From positions 62,001 through 126,000 of the forward strand of contig CACHEH010000001.1 of NCBI GenBank assembly GCA_902578805.1: a stretch of 64,000 bases of DNA. Reading direction: 5' to 3'. The notes beneath the pieces are model-generated. The model saw nothing but the letters and a program-made list of their open reading frames with translations. It ran no database searches and was not told the DNA's origin. Position 1 is the first letter of the stretch, and each line of letters starts with the position of its first letter. This document shows positions 1 to 9,913 of the stretch, piece after piece. A program made the translations under genes and the position numbers. This DNA comes from an uncultured SAR116 cluster alpha proteobacterium (lineage in GTDB: Bacteria > Pseudomonadota > Alphaproteobacteria > Puniceispirillales > Marisalimonadaceae).

Positions 1-2
1 CA

Positions 3-536
3 ATGGTTCTAGGCATACCCGGAAGTGGCACAACTGCAATTATACTTGTTGGACTTATGGTACATGGTCTTAGACCTGGTGTTTATTTATTTACCGAACA
101 AGTAGAAAAAGTTTATCAAATTTTTGGCTCAATGTTTGTTGCAAATGTGATGTTTATGTTGATGGGGCTCTATGCTGCTAAATTGTTTGCTAGAGTTTCC
201 TTAGTTCCAACACAGATTTTATGGCCTATAGTTTTTGCTTTGTCAGTGATTGGTGCATATGCATTCCAAGGTCAACTCTTAGATGTTTGGTTAGCATTAA
301 TTTTTGGAGTTATTGGTTTTTTTGCAAGAAGACATGGATTTTCTGTTGCTCCAATTGCTGTCGGTCTTATTTTAGGAGAAATGGTAGAAACTAATTTACA
401 ACATTCACTTAAAATGTTTGATGGAGCTTGGTGGATGATACTTACCCAACCTCTTGCACTTATGTTTTTAGTATTTGCCTTTTTAGGTTTATGTGGACCT
501 ATGATTTTTTCATGGATAACTAAGCAAAAAGATTAA
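3..536 (+). CDS. Tripartite tricarboxylate transporter large permease, TctA family (C-terminal part; gene begins before window)
   Basis: ORF starts inside the family motif (LGIPGSGTTAIILVGLMVHGLRPG), hydrophobic TctA-like C-terminus; 5' end cut by window edge. Confidence 0.85.
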   Translation: MVLGIPGSGTTAIILVGLMVHGLRPGVYLFTEQVEKVYQIFGSMFVANVMFMLMGLYAAKLFARVSLVPTQILWPIVFALSVIGAYAFQGQLLDVWLALIFGVIGFFARRHGFSVAPIAVGLILGEMVETNLQHSLKMFDGAWWMILTQPLALMFLVFAFLGLCGPMIFSWITKQKD

Positions 537-1290
537 GATTATATAAAGCTCTACTCATAATAATTGCATTCCATAGAAGATATAAAGCAATAACTGTAAG
601 AATTGTGTTTAAAATTAATTTAAAATATTTACTTCCATATTTCACTAGAATTTTTTTTCCTAAAATAGTGCCTGCTAATCCACTAATTATCATTAAAAAA
701 ATAAGTAAAAAATATTCAGAGTAAGAAAAACCTACAAAACCAAATACCAGCACTTTGATCAAATGTTGTATAGACATCAATGCTGAATGTGTTGCCAAAT
801 GTCTTACTGGTTCAAGATCTAGTGTTTTCACAATTCCTGCAACTAAGGTTCCTGATGCTCCAAAAAACATTGTCATGAAACCTGAAAACGTACCACCAAT
901 TGTTATTTGCTTTGATCCAATAATTGGAATTTTGCCATATACTGACCATAATATAAATATTGATATTGATAGCTGAAGCAACCAAGCATCTATTTGAATA
1001 AAAATGGAACCTCCACATATAGAGCCAATAACAGTCCCAACAGTAAATGGAATTAAAGTATCCCTTTTGATGTCTTTGAAAAAAATTATTGTTCTTCCAA
1101 GATTAGAACCTATTTGAACAATGCCATGTATTGGTAATAACGCAACAGGTGGTAGTTTGATAGCTAATAATCCTAATAAGATTGCTCCTCCTCCAATCCC
1201 AAAAGCTGAAGTAATAAATGAAGTAGCCATACTAGAAAAAATTAAAAAATATGCTGTTAGGGTTGAAATTGATTCAGGAAACTCCAACAT
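520..1290 (-). CDS. TauE/SafE family sulfite/organic anion exporter-like membrane protein
   Basis: 256 aa, multiple TM helices, N-terminal SAFGIGGGAILLGLLA motif typical of TauE/SafE. Confidence 0.8.
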   Translation of the reverse strand: MLEFPESISTLTAYFLIFSSMATSFITSAFGIGGGAILLGLLAIKLPPVALLPIHGIVQIGSNLGRTIIFFKDIKRDTLIPFTVGTVIGSICGGSIFIQIDAWLLQLSISIFILWSVYGKIPIIGSKQITIGGTFSGFMTMFFGASGTLVAGIVKTLDLEPVRHLATHSALMSIQHLIKVLVFGFVGFSYSEYFLLIFLMIISGLAGTILGKKILVKYGSKYFKLILNTILTVIALYLLWNAIIMSRALYNLNLFA

Positions 1291-1291
1291 G

Positions 1292-2944
1292 CTATTTATT
1301 TAGAGCGTGAGGAGGTGGAGCAAAATATCGTGGCATTTTTCCAACTGATGTTACATTTACCTCTACTAATACTGGACCGTCAAAATTTACAGCTTCCTTA
1401 AGTACCTTTTCTAAATCTTTTGCATAGTCTATTCTCTTGTATTTCATTTTAGCTACTTTAGCTAAATCTTCAAAATTTGGTCCCATTAAATCAGCAAAAA
1501 AATTTCTTCCACCATACATGCTATCTTGTATGTGCTTTATGACACCATAACCGTTATCATTCATTACTAAAAATACAACATCACAATTTGTTTCAGATGC
1601 AGTCCACAAATCTGGAAGATTAAGCATAAACCCCCCATCCCCACACATTGCAATTATTTTTTTTCCCTCGCTGGCAATTGCAGCTCCGATAGCTAAAGCC
1701 ATTCCAGGCCCAATTGCTGCTCCAACAGGATAAATATTTTCAGTAGGTTCATTAATATGCATCATGCGGTTTCCCCACATGCTGTTTGAAATAGTAACAT
1801 CTCTAACCCACTTACCATCTTTTGGGAGAACTTTTCTTATAATTTCTGGAAATTCTTTATATGCACCTAACATATTTTTATAATCTAAATAAATTTGTTT
1901 TTTTAAATCACTAACCTCATTTATCCACTCATTTTCTACAGAAATTGTGCCGGCTAATCTTCTAGCTAATTCAGCTAGTACCTTTTTAGAATCTCCACAA
2001 TGAAATTGATTTGTTTTATATGTTCTATTTTTTGCGTTGGGATCTATGTCAATTTGTATTAAATTTTTTGGTAACTCAAGTGACATATCTCTGGTCTCAT
2101 GACCTCTTAATCTACTCCCTACTACAATCATTAAATCTAATGTTTTATAAAATTCCTCTATTAAAGGGACAGCATTAAAGGCTCCTAAACACATATTATT
2201 TGTTTCTGGAACCACTCCTCTCCCTTGAGTGCTTGTAACTACTGCGAAACCCATTTTAATGAAAAGATTAATTTCTTTAGTTGCGAACTTAGCTCCATTT
2301 CCTACCCATATAATTTTTCTCTTTGAAGATTTTATATGATTTTCTATTGTATCAAGAGATTTTGTATCACCTAAATCACCACTTATATTAGGTAGATTAA
2401 TGGTATCCAATAAAGAAGGTCTTTCAATTTTTTTTCTTTGAATATCTATTGGTATTTCAATTGAAACTGGTCCTTTTGGAGGTGTGACAGCAATCTTGCA
2501 TGCATAGATTAATTTTTCTAAAGCCTCATCTTCATGATCAATTCTAATAGCCTTTTTAGAAATTGAATTAAGCATGCCTAATTGATTAGGAACGTCATGG
2601 ACGGTGCCTTGATTTTTATCTAAATTTTCTGTTGCTGTTTGGCCTGTAAAGTGCAAAACAGATGAACCTGCAAAACGAGACTCTACTATTGCACCTGCAA
2701 CATTAGCGGCGCCAGGGCCTGTACTTGTAAATACAACACCAAGTCCATTATTCGCTCTAGCATAGCCGTCTGCCATATGGCCAGCTCCCATTTCACCTCT
2801 TGCAGGGATCATTCTAATATGATTTCTTCTACCAATTGCGTCTAGCATTGGTATGTTATGTACCGAGACTACGCCAAAAACATCCTTCACATCTATTTGA
2901 TGCAAAAACTCCGAAACCAGATCGCCAACATTGTAGTCTTTCAT
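1292..2944 (-). CDS. Thiamine diphosphate-dependent enzyme (acetolactate synthase-like family)
   Basis: Catalytic Glu region PARGEMGAGHMADGYARA, GDGGFMLNLPDLWTASETNCDVVFLVMNDNGYG ThDP motif; start chosen at internal ATG with GGGGGA upstream (ORF extends to 2956). Confidence 0.85.
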   Translation of the reverse strand: MKDYNVGDLVSEFLHQIDVKDVFGVVSVHNIPMLDAIGRRNHIRMIPARGEMGAGHMADGYARANNGLGVVFTSTGPGAANVAGAIVESRFAGSSVLHFTGQTATENLDKNQGTVHDVPNQLGMLNSISKKAIRIDHEDEALEKLIYACKIAVTPPKGPVSIEIPIDIQRKKIERPSLLDTINLPNISGDLGDTKSLDTIENHIKSSKRKIIWVGNGAKFATKEINLFIKMGFAVVTSTQGRGVVPETNNMCLGAFNAVPLIEEFYKTLDLMIVVGSRLRGHETRDMSLELPKNLIQIDIDPNAKNRTYKTNQFHCGDSKKVLAELARRLAGTISVENEWINEVSDLKKQIYLDYKNMLGAYKEFPEIIRKVLPKDGKWVRDVTISNSMWGNRMMHINEPTENIYPVGAAIGPGMALAIGAAIASEGKKIIAMCGDGGFMLNLPDLWTASETNCDVVFLVMNDNGYGVIKHIQDSMYGGRNFFADLMGPNFEDLAKVAKMKYKRIDYAKDLEKVLKEAVNFDGPVLVEVNVTSVGKMPRYFAPPPHALNK

Positions 2945-3030
2945 TATATCCCCCATTTTGACTAACTTTATTAGAAAACATATATTAATTTTTTAAATTA
3001 TTAAATTTAAATCAATGATTGTGCATTAAG

Positions 3031-4587
3031 ATGAAAAATTTTGTAGAAGCAAAAACAGTCAAAAATTGGATTTCTGATAATAAGGAAATTGCTTTCATAG
3101 ATGTCAGAGAGTTAGCTCAACACACTGCAGGCCATCCATTATTTTCTATTTCTATTCCATTTAGTAAATTTGAAATTAATATTGAAAAGCTATTACCTAA
3201 TAAAAAAGTAAGACTAGTGTTGTTTGATAACAACAACGGTATCTCCGAGATAACTTATAGGCTTGCAAAAAATTTAAAATATACAAATATTTTTATTTTA
3301 AAAAATGGTGTTGATGGTTGGAAAAGGTCAAAATTTCATTTGTTTGATGGGGTCAATGTGCCTAGTAAAAGTTTTGGTGAATTAGTCGAAAAGAAATTTA
3401 AGACACCATCTATAACTGCTTTGCAATTATCAAAAAAACAAAGAGAAAAAAAAGATATTATTATATTAGATGGTAGACCGTTTGATGAATATAACAAGAT
3501 GAGTATACCTGGAAGTGTCTGTTGTCCAAATGCTGAAATACCCTACAGGATTTCTGGAATATTGAAAAGTTCAAATACTGAAATAATAATTAATTGTGCA
3601 GGTAGAACAAGATCAATTATTGGTGCTCAGGCACTAATAAATTTTGGTATCAAAAATAAGGTTTATGCTTTAGAGAATGGGACACAAGGATGGTTTTTGG
3701 CAAATTTAAAATTAGATCACAGAAAAACAAAATTTTTAAATAAAACACCAAATAACAAAAAAATTATTGAACTTAGAAATAAGGTGGTAAGTTTATTAAA
3801 AAATAATGTTGAGATTATTGATTTTAATCAAGCTCAAAAACTAATTAATAATGAGAATATTACCACATATATTTTTGATGTAAGAGCAAACACGAATCAG
3901 AAAAAAGAATTATCTGAAATAAGAAACGTACCAGGTGGTCAATTAGTACAAGCTACTGATAAATATATAGGCGTATTAAAATCACATGTAATTGTATTTG
4001 ATGACGGTGATCTAGTAAGAGCAGGCATGACAGCATTATGGTTAAAAAAAATGAAGTATCATTGTTATGTTGTAAATGAAAGCCCTAAAAGAATTAAAAA
4101 TTTAAATCTCAAAAATGACGTAAACTTTAAAACTAACCCGATAAATTTAATTAAATTAGAGAATTTAAAAAATTTAAACGGTACTCTTATCTTTGATATT
4201 CGAAGCAGCATTGATTATTGCAAAAAAAGAATAAATGGATCAATTTGGACCAACAGATTAGTAATTAGAAACGAGACTACACCCTATAACAAATCTATAG
4301 TTTTAGTTACTGATGATTTACTTAAAGCCAGTTTAGTTACAAGTGATATAGTAAAAAAAGATCCCAAGTCTATTGTTAAAGTATATCATTGGAATGCAAC
4401 AGAAGTTGAACATTTTTTAGATTATATTGATTCAACAAAAGTTGAGTTGGATGAAAAATTCATTGATTTTAATTTTCATACACACCTTCGTCATCAAGAG
4501 AACAAAGAACACGCAAAAAATTATTTAAAATGGGAAACAGATTTAATAAAAAACATGGATGAAGAAGAAAGGAAATTTTTTAGGTAA
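3031..4587 (+). CDS. Four-domain rhodanese-like sulfurtransferase
   Basis: Four rhodanese-like repeats; only domain 2 has the Cys loop (NCAGRTRS). Start at ATG 3031 (ORF track begins at TTG 3019). Confidence 0.8.
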   Translation: MKNFVEAKTVKNWISDNKEIAFIDVRELAQHTAGHPLFSISIPFSKFEINIEKLLPNKKVRLVLFDNNNGISEITYRLAKNLKYTNIFILKNGVDGWKRSKFHLFDGVNVPSKSFGELVEKKFKTPSITALQLSKKQREKKDIIILDGRPFDEYNKMSIPGSVCCPNAEIPYRISGILKSSNTEIIINCAGRTRSIIGAQALINFGIKNKVYALENGTQGWFLANLKLDHRKTKFLNKTPNNKKIIELRNKVVSLLKNNVEIIDFNQAQKLINNENITTYIFDVRANTNQKKELSEIRNVPGGQLVQATDKYIGVLKSHVIVFDDGDLVRAGMTALWLKKMKYHCYVVNESPKRIKNLNLKNDVNFKTNPINLIKLENLKNLNGTLIFDIRSSIDYCKKRINGSIWTNRLVIRNETTPYNKSIVLVTDDLLKASLVTSDIVKKDPKSIVKVYHWNATEVEHFLDYIDSTKVELDEKFIDFNFHTHLRHQENKEHAKNYLKWETDLIKNMDEEERKFFR

Positions 4588-5104
4588 TTACTCTAATATT
4601 AGATCTTTTTATATTATCCAAATTAGCCCCTTCAATCCTTAATAATCTAACAGGATGCTTTCTGACTGGTGAATGGACATGTCCTACATCATAAAAATGA
4701 ACATCACCTGCTTTCATAATATATGTTTTTTTTAGTTTAACATTTACTACATCATCTGAATTATTTTTTTCAACAATTTCCCAATCAGTCATTTCTGTTT
4801 CACCAGAGGCTTGTCCATAAATGGCCCAGCTTGATCCATGATCATGAGGGCTCCCTATAGCTTCATTATCATGGACATGACCACAAACACAAAAACCTGT
4901 TTCTTTATCTTCATAAAGTATTTTCCTAGGTAATTCACCTTTAGCTCTATCAGGAAGATTATCAGTGATAAAATTTTGATCCATAAGAGCTTTTGAAACA
5001 AAATAACAAATTTTATCTGAGCCATGTGGCATTTTTTCAGTATTAATTATTTCTTTAATATCTTGAACTAAATCATCTAAAGTGTAAGGCAATAGTTCCT
5101 CCAA
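4580..5104 (-). CDS. Cupin, cysteine/thiol dioxygenase-like
   Basis: Cupin motif 1 GSPHDHGSSWAIYGQASGETE and motif 2 GDVHFYDVGHVHSP. Confidence 0.7.
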   Translation of the reverse strand: MEELLPYTLDDLVQDIKEIINTEKMPHGSDKICYFVSKALMDQNFITDNLPDRAKGELPRKILYEDKETGFCVCGHVHDNEAIGSPHDHGSSWAIYGQASGETEMTDWEIVEKNNSDDVVNVKLKKTYIMKAGDVHFYDVGHVHSPVRKHPVRLLRIEGANLDNIKRSNIRVIT

Positions 5105-5123
5105 TATTAGTTTATAAGTTTTT

Positions 5124-6041
5124 TTATTTTCCCCAACTTAAGGCGATTGGATCATATTTCTTTATTAATTTTATTAATCCTGCTTTTGTTTGTTCTTCTA
5201 ATGGAGAAATTGGATGTCTACAAAAATCTGAATTTATAACACCACCTTCTTTCATAATTACTTTAGTTGCTCTAAACCCACACTGCCTATTTTCATAATT
5301 AATTACAGGTAGAATATTATTATATTTATCTTCAGATTTATCAAATTCTCCTGCCAAATAATCATAAACAACTGGTTTAATTAAGTCAGGTATCATTGCA
5401 GAACTCATATTACCGGTTGCACCAGCTTCTAAATCAGCAAACAATGTTATTCCTTCTTCACCATCAAATGGTCCTTCAATAGCGTCGCCACCTTCACGAA
5501 TGAGTTTTCGTAATTTAGAAGCTGCTTGTGCGCACTCAATTTTAAAACATTTGACTGTTTCTATTTCTTTAGCCATTTTAATTAAAAGTCGGACAGGTAA
5601 ATCAACCCCTGATAATGGTGCGTCCTGAACCATAATGGTTACTCCTACCTCACCAACTTTTGCAAATTGTTCAAATGTTTGTTGAGAGGTTCCTCTCATA
5701 AGAGCACCATGATATGGGGGCATCATCATAAGCATTTCACCACCAAGTTCTTTTACTAATTTAGCACGTGAAAGCGCAATATCTGTTGAGAAATGGCTCA
5801 CAGTTGTGATAACAGGAATTCTACCAGATATGTGTTCAATACATATTCTAGTTAAAATCTCTCTTTCTTCGTCTGATAACAAAAATTGCTCGGAGTAATT
5901 TGCTAATATGCAAATGCCATCAACATTTTGATCCAGCATGCAATCTAGAACTCTTTTCATGCCTTCTATGTCGAGTTCACCATTATCTTTAAAAGGTGTT
6001 GGAGCCACAGGCCAGCAACCTTGAAATTTATTATTTGCCAT
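5124..6041 (-). CDS. Dihydrodipicolinate synthase/N-acetylneuraminate lyase family aldolase
   Basis: 305 aa DapA-like; GCWPVAPTPFKDNGELD N-terminus, class I aldolase Lys region (CFKIE). Confidence 0.8.
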   Translation of the reverse strand: MANNKFQGCWPVAPTPFKDNGELDIEGMKRVLDCMLDQNVDGICILANYSEQFLLSDEEREILTRICIEHISGRIPVITTVSHFSTDIALSRAKLVKELGGEMLMMMPPYHGALMRGTSQQTFEQFAKVGEVGVTIMVQDAPLSGVDLPVRLLIKMAKEIETVKCFKIECAQAASKLRKLIREGGDAIEGPFDGEEGITLFADLEAGATGNMSSAMIPDLIKPVVYDYLAGEFDKSEDKYNNILPVINYENRQCGFRATKVIMKEGGVINSDFCRHPISPLEEQTKAGLIKLIKKYDPIALSWGK

Positions 6042-6077
6042 TTTGACCCCTTCATATTTAATTTAAGTTTATGATAA

Positions 6078-7658
6078 TTAAATATTTTTATTTTGCCAAG
6101 TATCTATAGTAACTCCTTCTGCTCTTAGCTTGTTTTTTTGGATTTTACCTGTTTGTGTTTTTGGAAACTCTCTCATTACTCTTATATATTTAGGTATGGC
6201 AAACTTAGCTAAGTTTATTTTTGTTTTTTCAAGTAATTTATCAAAATCTATATTGGTTTTATTATCAGTCATCAAGGCTACCATTACTTCATCCTCCATT
6301 CCCTCACCTCCATCAGCTGAAATTGCATATGCAGCTGCTTCAGTAATAAATGGAATTTCTAAAAAAGCTTGTTCAACTTCGTATGACGAAATATTTTCAC
6401 CTCTTCTCCTAATGCAATCCTTAATTCTATCTACAAATATAAAGTGACCAGACTTTTCTCTAATCCCTGCGTCACCAGTATGAAACCAGAAATTTCTCCA
6501 ACTTTCTAGAGTTTTCTCTGGCATTCCTAAATAACCAGACATAAAACCATATGGTTGTTTTGGTCTCACAACTATTTCACCAACCAAGCCGTCATCAACA
6601 GGTGTGTCTTTCTTAGGATCCCTTATTTCAACCTCAAAATATTTTTCATATAGTTTTCCGCACCTACCATTACCTATTTCATTTTTTAAACCATATATTG
6701 GAATATTAACTTCTGTCATGCCATAAAGTGGTAATACATATTTTACGCCAAATCTATTTCTAAAAATTTTTTCAGGTTCACTTGGCAGTGGAGCTGAACC
6801 AATTATTTCTAAATTATGATCTTTATCATATTTAGTAGGCGGTTGTGCGACAATAAACGCAGCTATAGCCCCTAACATATTAGTATGAGTTATGTTATAA
6901 TTTCTAATATCATTAAGCCAATTTGAGGCTGAAAATCTAGTTCTTATAACTGCTTTTGCACCAGTCATAATACAAGCTAAAAGCTGCATAAATAATCCAT
7001 TTGCATGGAATAAAGGTAATGAGATGTAAAAAGTATGATCATCTTTTAAGTTGTAATTTTCAATTGTTCCAATAGCAAACAGAACGCAATGCGCGTTAGG
7101 CATCATAACTCCTTTAGAGGGACCTGACGTTCCACTTGTAAACATAGTACAAACGTTGTCACTTAATTTTCCTAAAATAATCTCGTCTTCACTCAAAAGT
7201 TCTTTGTTTTTTAAAACTTTACAATTTAATATTTCAACTTCTAATTTATGAAGATTAACTAAGCTTTTTACTTCATGATAAAATTGATCTTCAACAAGAA
7301 CATTTTTTGATTTAGATGTCTTTATTTGGTGTAATAATACATTGCCTTTTATAGCAGTATTGATAGCTACAAACATAACTCCTATAAAACTGCATGCTAT
7401 CCAATATGGTATGAATTCTTTTGGGTCTTCTATTAAAACTGTTAAATTATCACCTTCATTTAAACTCAATTCTTTTAAAATTTGAGCTTTTTCTAAAGAT
7501 TTAATTTTTAGGTCATGGAAAGTCCATTTTGGGCCATTTATAAATTCGATAATTTCTCTTTTTGGATATTTCTTACATTGATCTAAGATAATTTCAGAAA
7601 TTTTCCAATGATCTGGATTTTCAAAATTATTAAATAAGAAGTAATTTTTTTCGTTCAT
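6078..7658 (-). CDS. AMP-dependent acyl-CoA synthetase/ligase (ANL superfamily)
   Basis: P-loop FTSGTSGPSKGVMMPN, YGMTE, FHTGD and KTQTGKIQK motifs. Confidence 0.9.
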   Translation of the reverse strand: MNEKNYFLFNNFENPDHWKISEIILDQCKKYPKREIIEFINGPKWTFHDLKIKSLEKAQILKELSLNEGDNLTVLIEDPKEFIPYWIACSFIGVMFVAINTAIKGNVLLHQIKTSKSKNVLVEDQFYHEVKSLVNLHKLEVEILNCKVLKNKELLSEDEIILGKLSDNVCTMFTSGTSGPSKGVMMPNAHCVLFAIGTIENYNLKDDHTFYISLPLFHANGLFMQLLACIMTGAKAVIRTRFSASNWLNDIRNYNITHTNMLGAIAAFIVAQPPTKYDKDHNLEIIGSAPLPSEPEKIFRNRFGVKYVLPLYGMTEVNIPIYGLKNEIGNGRCGKLYEKYFEVEIRDPKKDTPVDDGLVGEIVVRPKQPYGFMSGYLGMPEKTLESWRNFWFHTGDAGIREKSGHFIFVDRIKDCIRRRGENISSYEVEQAFLEIPFITEAAAYAISADGGEGMEDEVMVALMTDNKTNIDFDKLLEKTKINLAKFAIPKYIRVMREFPKTQTGKIQKNKLRAEGVTIDTWQNKNI

Positions 7659-7685
7659 TTAATTTACAAAATCCCTATTTGAAAA

Positions 7686-8483
7686 TTATTTTAATTTTGA
7701 AAGAAAAGAATTTATTATTGAATTTAATTCCATAGGCCTTTCAGATGGAAGAAAATGACCGCAATCAAGAATGTGAGTTTCACAATTTTTTATAAGTTCT
7801 ACAAATTTTAAGCCTGATTTTAATGGTGTCATTTGATCATTTTTTGCTAAAACAGCCAATGCTGGAACTTTGATAATTTTTGCAGCATCTATTCCGTCAG
7901 AGTAATCATTACAAGAGTGTAAATCATACCTTAAAGCTGTTGGTTTGTTCATACACATGATATTATTACCTTCTCCATAATGAGAATGTCCTGGCCATTT
8001 GTTAATTGACATATCTCCATCAATACCATGTCCCCAAGTCACCATCATTTGAGAAGCTTTTTGTGGATTTTCTTTTGAAAGATCTAATAAGAACTGATTA
8101 ACTGGAATTTCATTTGAGCCCGCAATAAATATTAGTGCTTCTAAAGAACTTTTCAAAATCCTATTCAATTCTAAAGCAACTAAACAACCTTGAGAATGTC
8201 CGATAACAACCACGTCTTTAAGTTTTAGATCAACTAATAGGTCATTTATCCATTCTGCATTTTCTTTTATTGATTTGCAGGGATTGCCATCAGAAAATCC
8301 ATGGGCTGGCATATCAGGGACAATTACAGAATACCCTTTATAAGCAAAAAAACGAGCCTGTTGAATAAAGCTCAAATGATTTTGACCAGACCCGTGTAAA
8401 AAACACAAAGTCATTTTATTAATATCTAAACTTTTACCACCTGTACCTATATAGGTCTTAGCACCTTTAAAATTAATGATCAT
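7686..8483 (-). CDS. Alpha/beta hydrolase
   Basis: HGSGQNH oxyanion region, nucleophile GHSQG, C-terminal DCGHF His. Confidence 0.85.
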   Translation of the reverse strand: MIINFKGAKTYIGTGGKSLDINKMTLCFLHGSGQNHLSFIQQARFFAYKGYSVIVPDMPAHGFSDGNPCKSIKENAEWINDLLVDLKLKDVVVIGHSQGCLVALELNRILKSSLEALIFIAGSNEIPVNQFLLDLSKENPQKASQMMVTWGHGIDGDMSINKWPGHSHYGEGNNIMCMNKPTALRYDLHSCNDYSDGIDAAKIIKVPALAVLAKNDQMTPLKSGLKFVELIKNCETHILDCGHFLPSERPMELNSIINSFLSKLK

Positions 8484-8490
8484 GATATTC

Positions 8491-9786
8491 CTACTTATTA
8501 AGCTTTTTTACTGCCTTGAAACCTCTTTCAAAGTCTTTTTTAATGTCATTAATATCTTCTAATCCAACTGACAATCTTATCATGTCATCCGTTAATCCAC
8601 CCTCTTTCATAGCCTCTGAACTCAAATGAGAGTGAGTTGTACTCCCTGGATGAATAAGTAGTGTCTTAGCATCACCAACATTTGCTAAATGTGAAGCTAA
8701 TTGTACAGATTCAATAAACGCCTTCCCTGCTTCACGTCCACCTTTAATACCAAAAGCAACGATTGACCCAGATCCTTTTGGTAATATTCTTTTTGCTACT
8801 TCATGGTCAGGATGTGTATCTAAATCTGGATGTTTTACCCATTCTATCATTTCATGATTTACTAAAAATTCTAATATAGAGTGAGTATTTTCAATATGTT
8901 TTTTCATCCTCAAAGGTAGCGTTTCAATTCCTTGCATTAAATGAAATGCATTAGTCGGGGATAAAGAAGGTCCAAAATTATACATACCTTCTGCTCTTAT
9001 TTTTGCTATTAAAGCAGATGGACCAAATTCTTCCCAAAAACTTATGCCGCCAAGGGCAAAATGTGGTCCTGAAATTGTAGGAAACTTATCTTTATCTCCC
9101 CAATCAAAATTACCACCATTTACAACAGCACCTCCTATCGCAATACCATGACCACCTAACCATTTAGTAAGTGAATGAATAATAATGTTAGCTCCATATT
9201 TAAATGGTTGCATTAAATATGGAGTATTAAAAGTAGCGTCTAATACTAGAGGGATATTTTTTGAATTACATATCTTAGCAATTTCTGGAACATCCATAAT
9301 ATCTAATCCTGGATTTCCAATAACTTCTCCAAAAACTAATTTGGTATTTGGTTTTATTGCTCTTTTGATTGCTTCTGGATCATTGGGATTAACAAAGTCG
9401 GTTTTAACACCAAAACGAGGCATAGTGTGCTGAAGTAAATTAATATTTGCTCCATACATTTTACTTGATGCAACAATATGATCTCCACTACTACAAATTG
9501 CTGAAATCACTAGGTGCATTGCAGCCATTCCACTTGAACAAGCAAGAGCACTTGCTCCGCCTTCGAGAGCAGCCAATCTCTGCTCAAGTGCTGCAACTGT
9601 AGGATTTGATATTCTAGTGTATAAATGTCCACCAACTTCCATATTATATAGAGAAGCAGCTTCTTCTGTACTATTAAAAACATAGGATGTTGTCTGATAA
9701 ATGGGTACAGCACGAGAGCCAGTCTCCTTATCCGGAATATGCCCAGCATGTAAAGAGAGGGTATCGAATTTATAATTTTGACTCAT
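8491..9786 (-). CDS. O-acetylhomoserine sulfhydrylase-like PLP enzyme (Cys/Met metabolism family)
   Basis: 431 aa; FDTLSLHAGHIPDKETGSRAVPIYQTTSYVF, PLP lysine region IIHSLTKWLGGHG. Confidence 0.88.
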   Translation of the reverse strand: MSQNYKFDTLSLHAGHIPDKETGSRAVPIYQTTSYVFNSTEEAASLYNMEVGGHLYTRISNPTVAALEQRLAALEGGASALACSSGMAAMHLVISAICSSGDHIVASSKMYGANINLLQHTMPRFGVKTDFVNPNDPEAIKRAIKPNTKLVFGEVIGNPGLDIMDVPEIAKICNSKNIPLVLDATFNTPYLMQPFKYGANIIIHSLTKWLGGHGIAIGGAVVNGGNFDWGDKDKFPTISGPHFALGGISFWEEFGPSALIAKIRAEGMYNFGPSLSPTNAFHLMQGIETLPLRMKKHIENTHSILEFLVNHEMIEWVKHPDLDTHPDHEVAKRILPKGSGSIVAFGIKGGREAGKAFIESVQLASHLANVGDAKTLLIHPGSTTHSHLSSEAMKEGGLTDDMIRLSVGLEDINDIKKDFERGFKAVKKLNK

Positions 9787-9913
9787 TGAAATTCCTTAAA
9801 ATAGTTTTAATTATCATAGCTTATTTCTCAAACCTTAAAAATATAAATTTACCTAATCAAAAGTATTAACGAGAAAACATATGTACAATCAACAAAAAAT
9901 ATTATCTAATTTA

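Noticed and set aside
1-536. TctA as a truncated pseudogene
   Set aside because: Truncation coincides with the window boundary, so it is an edge effect.
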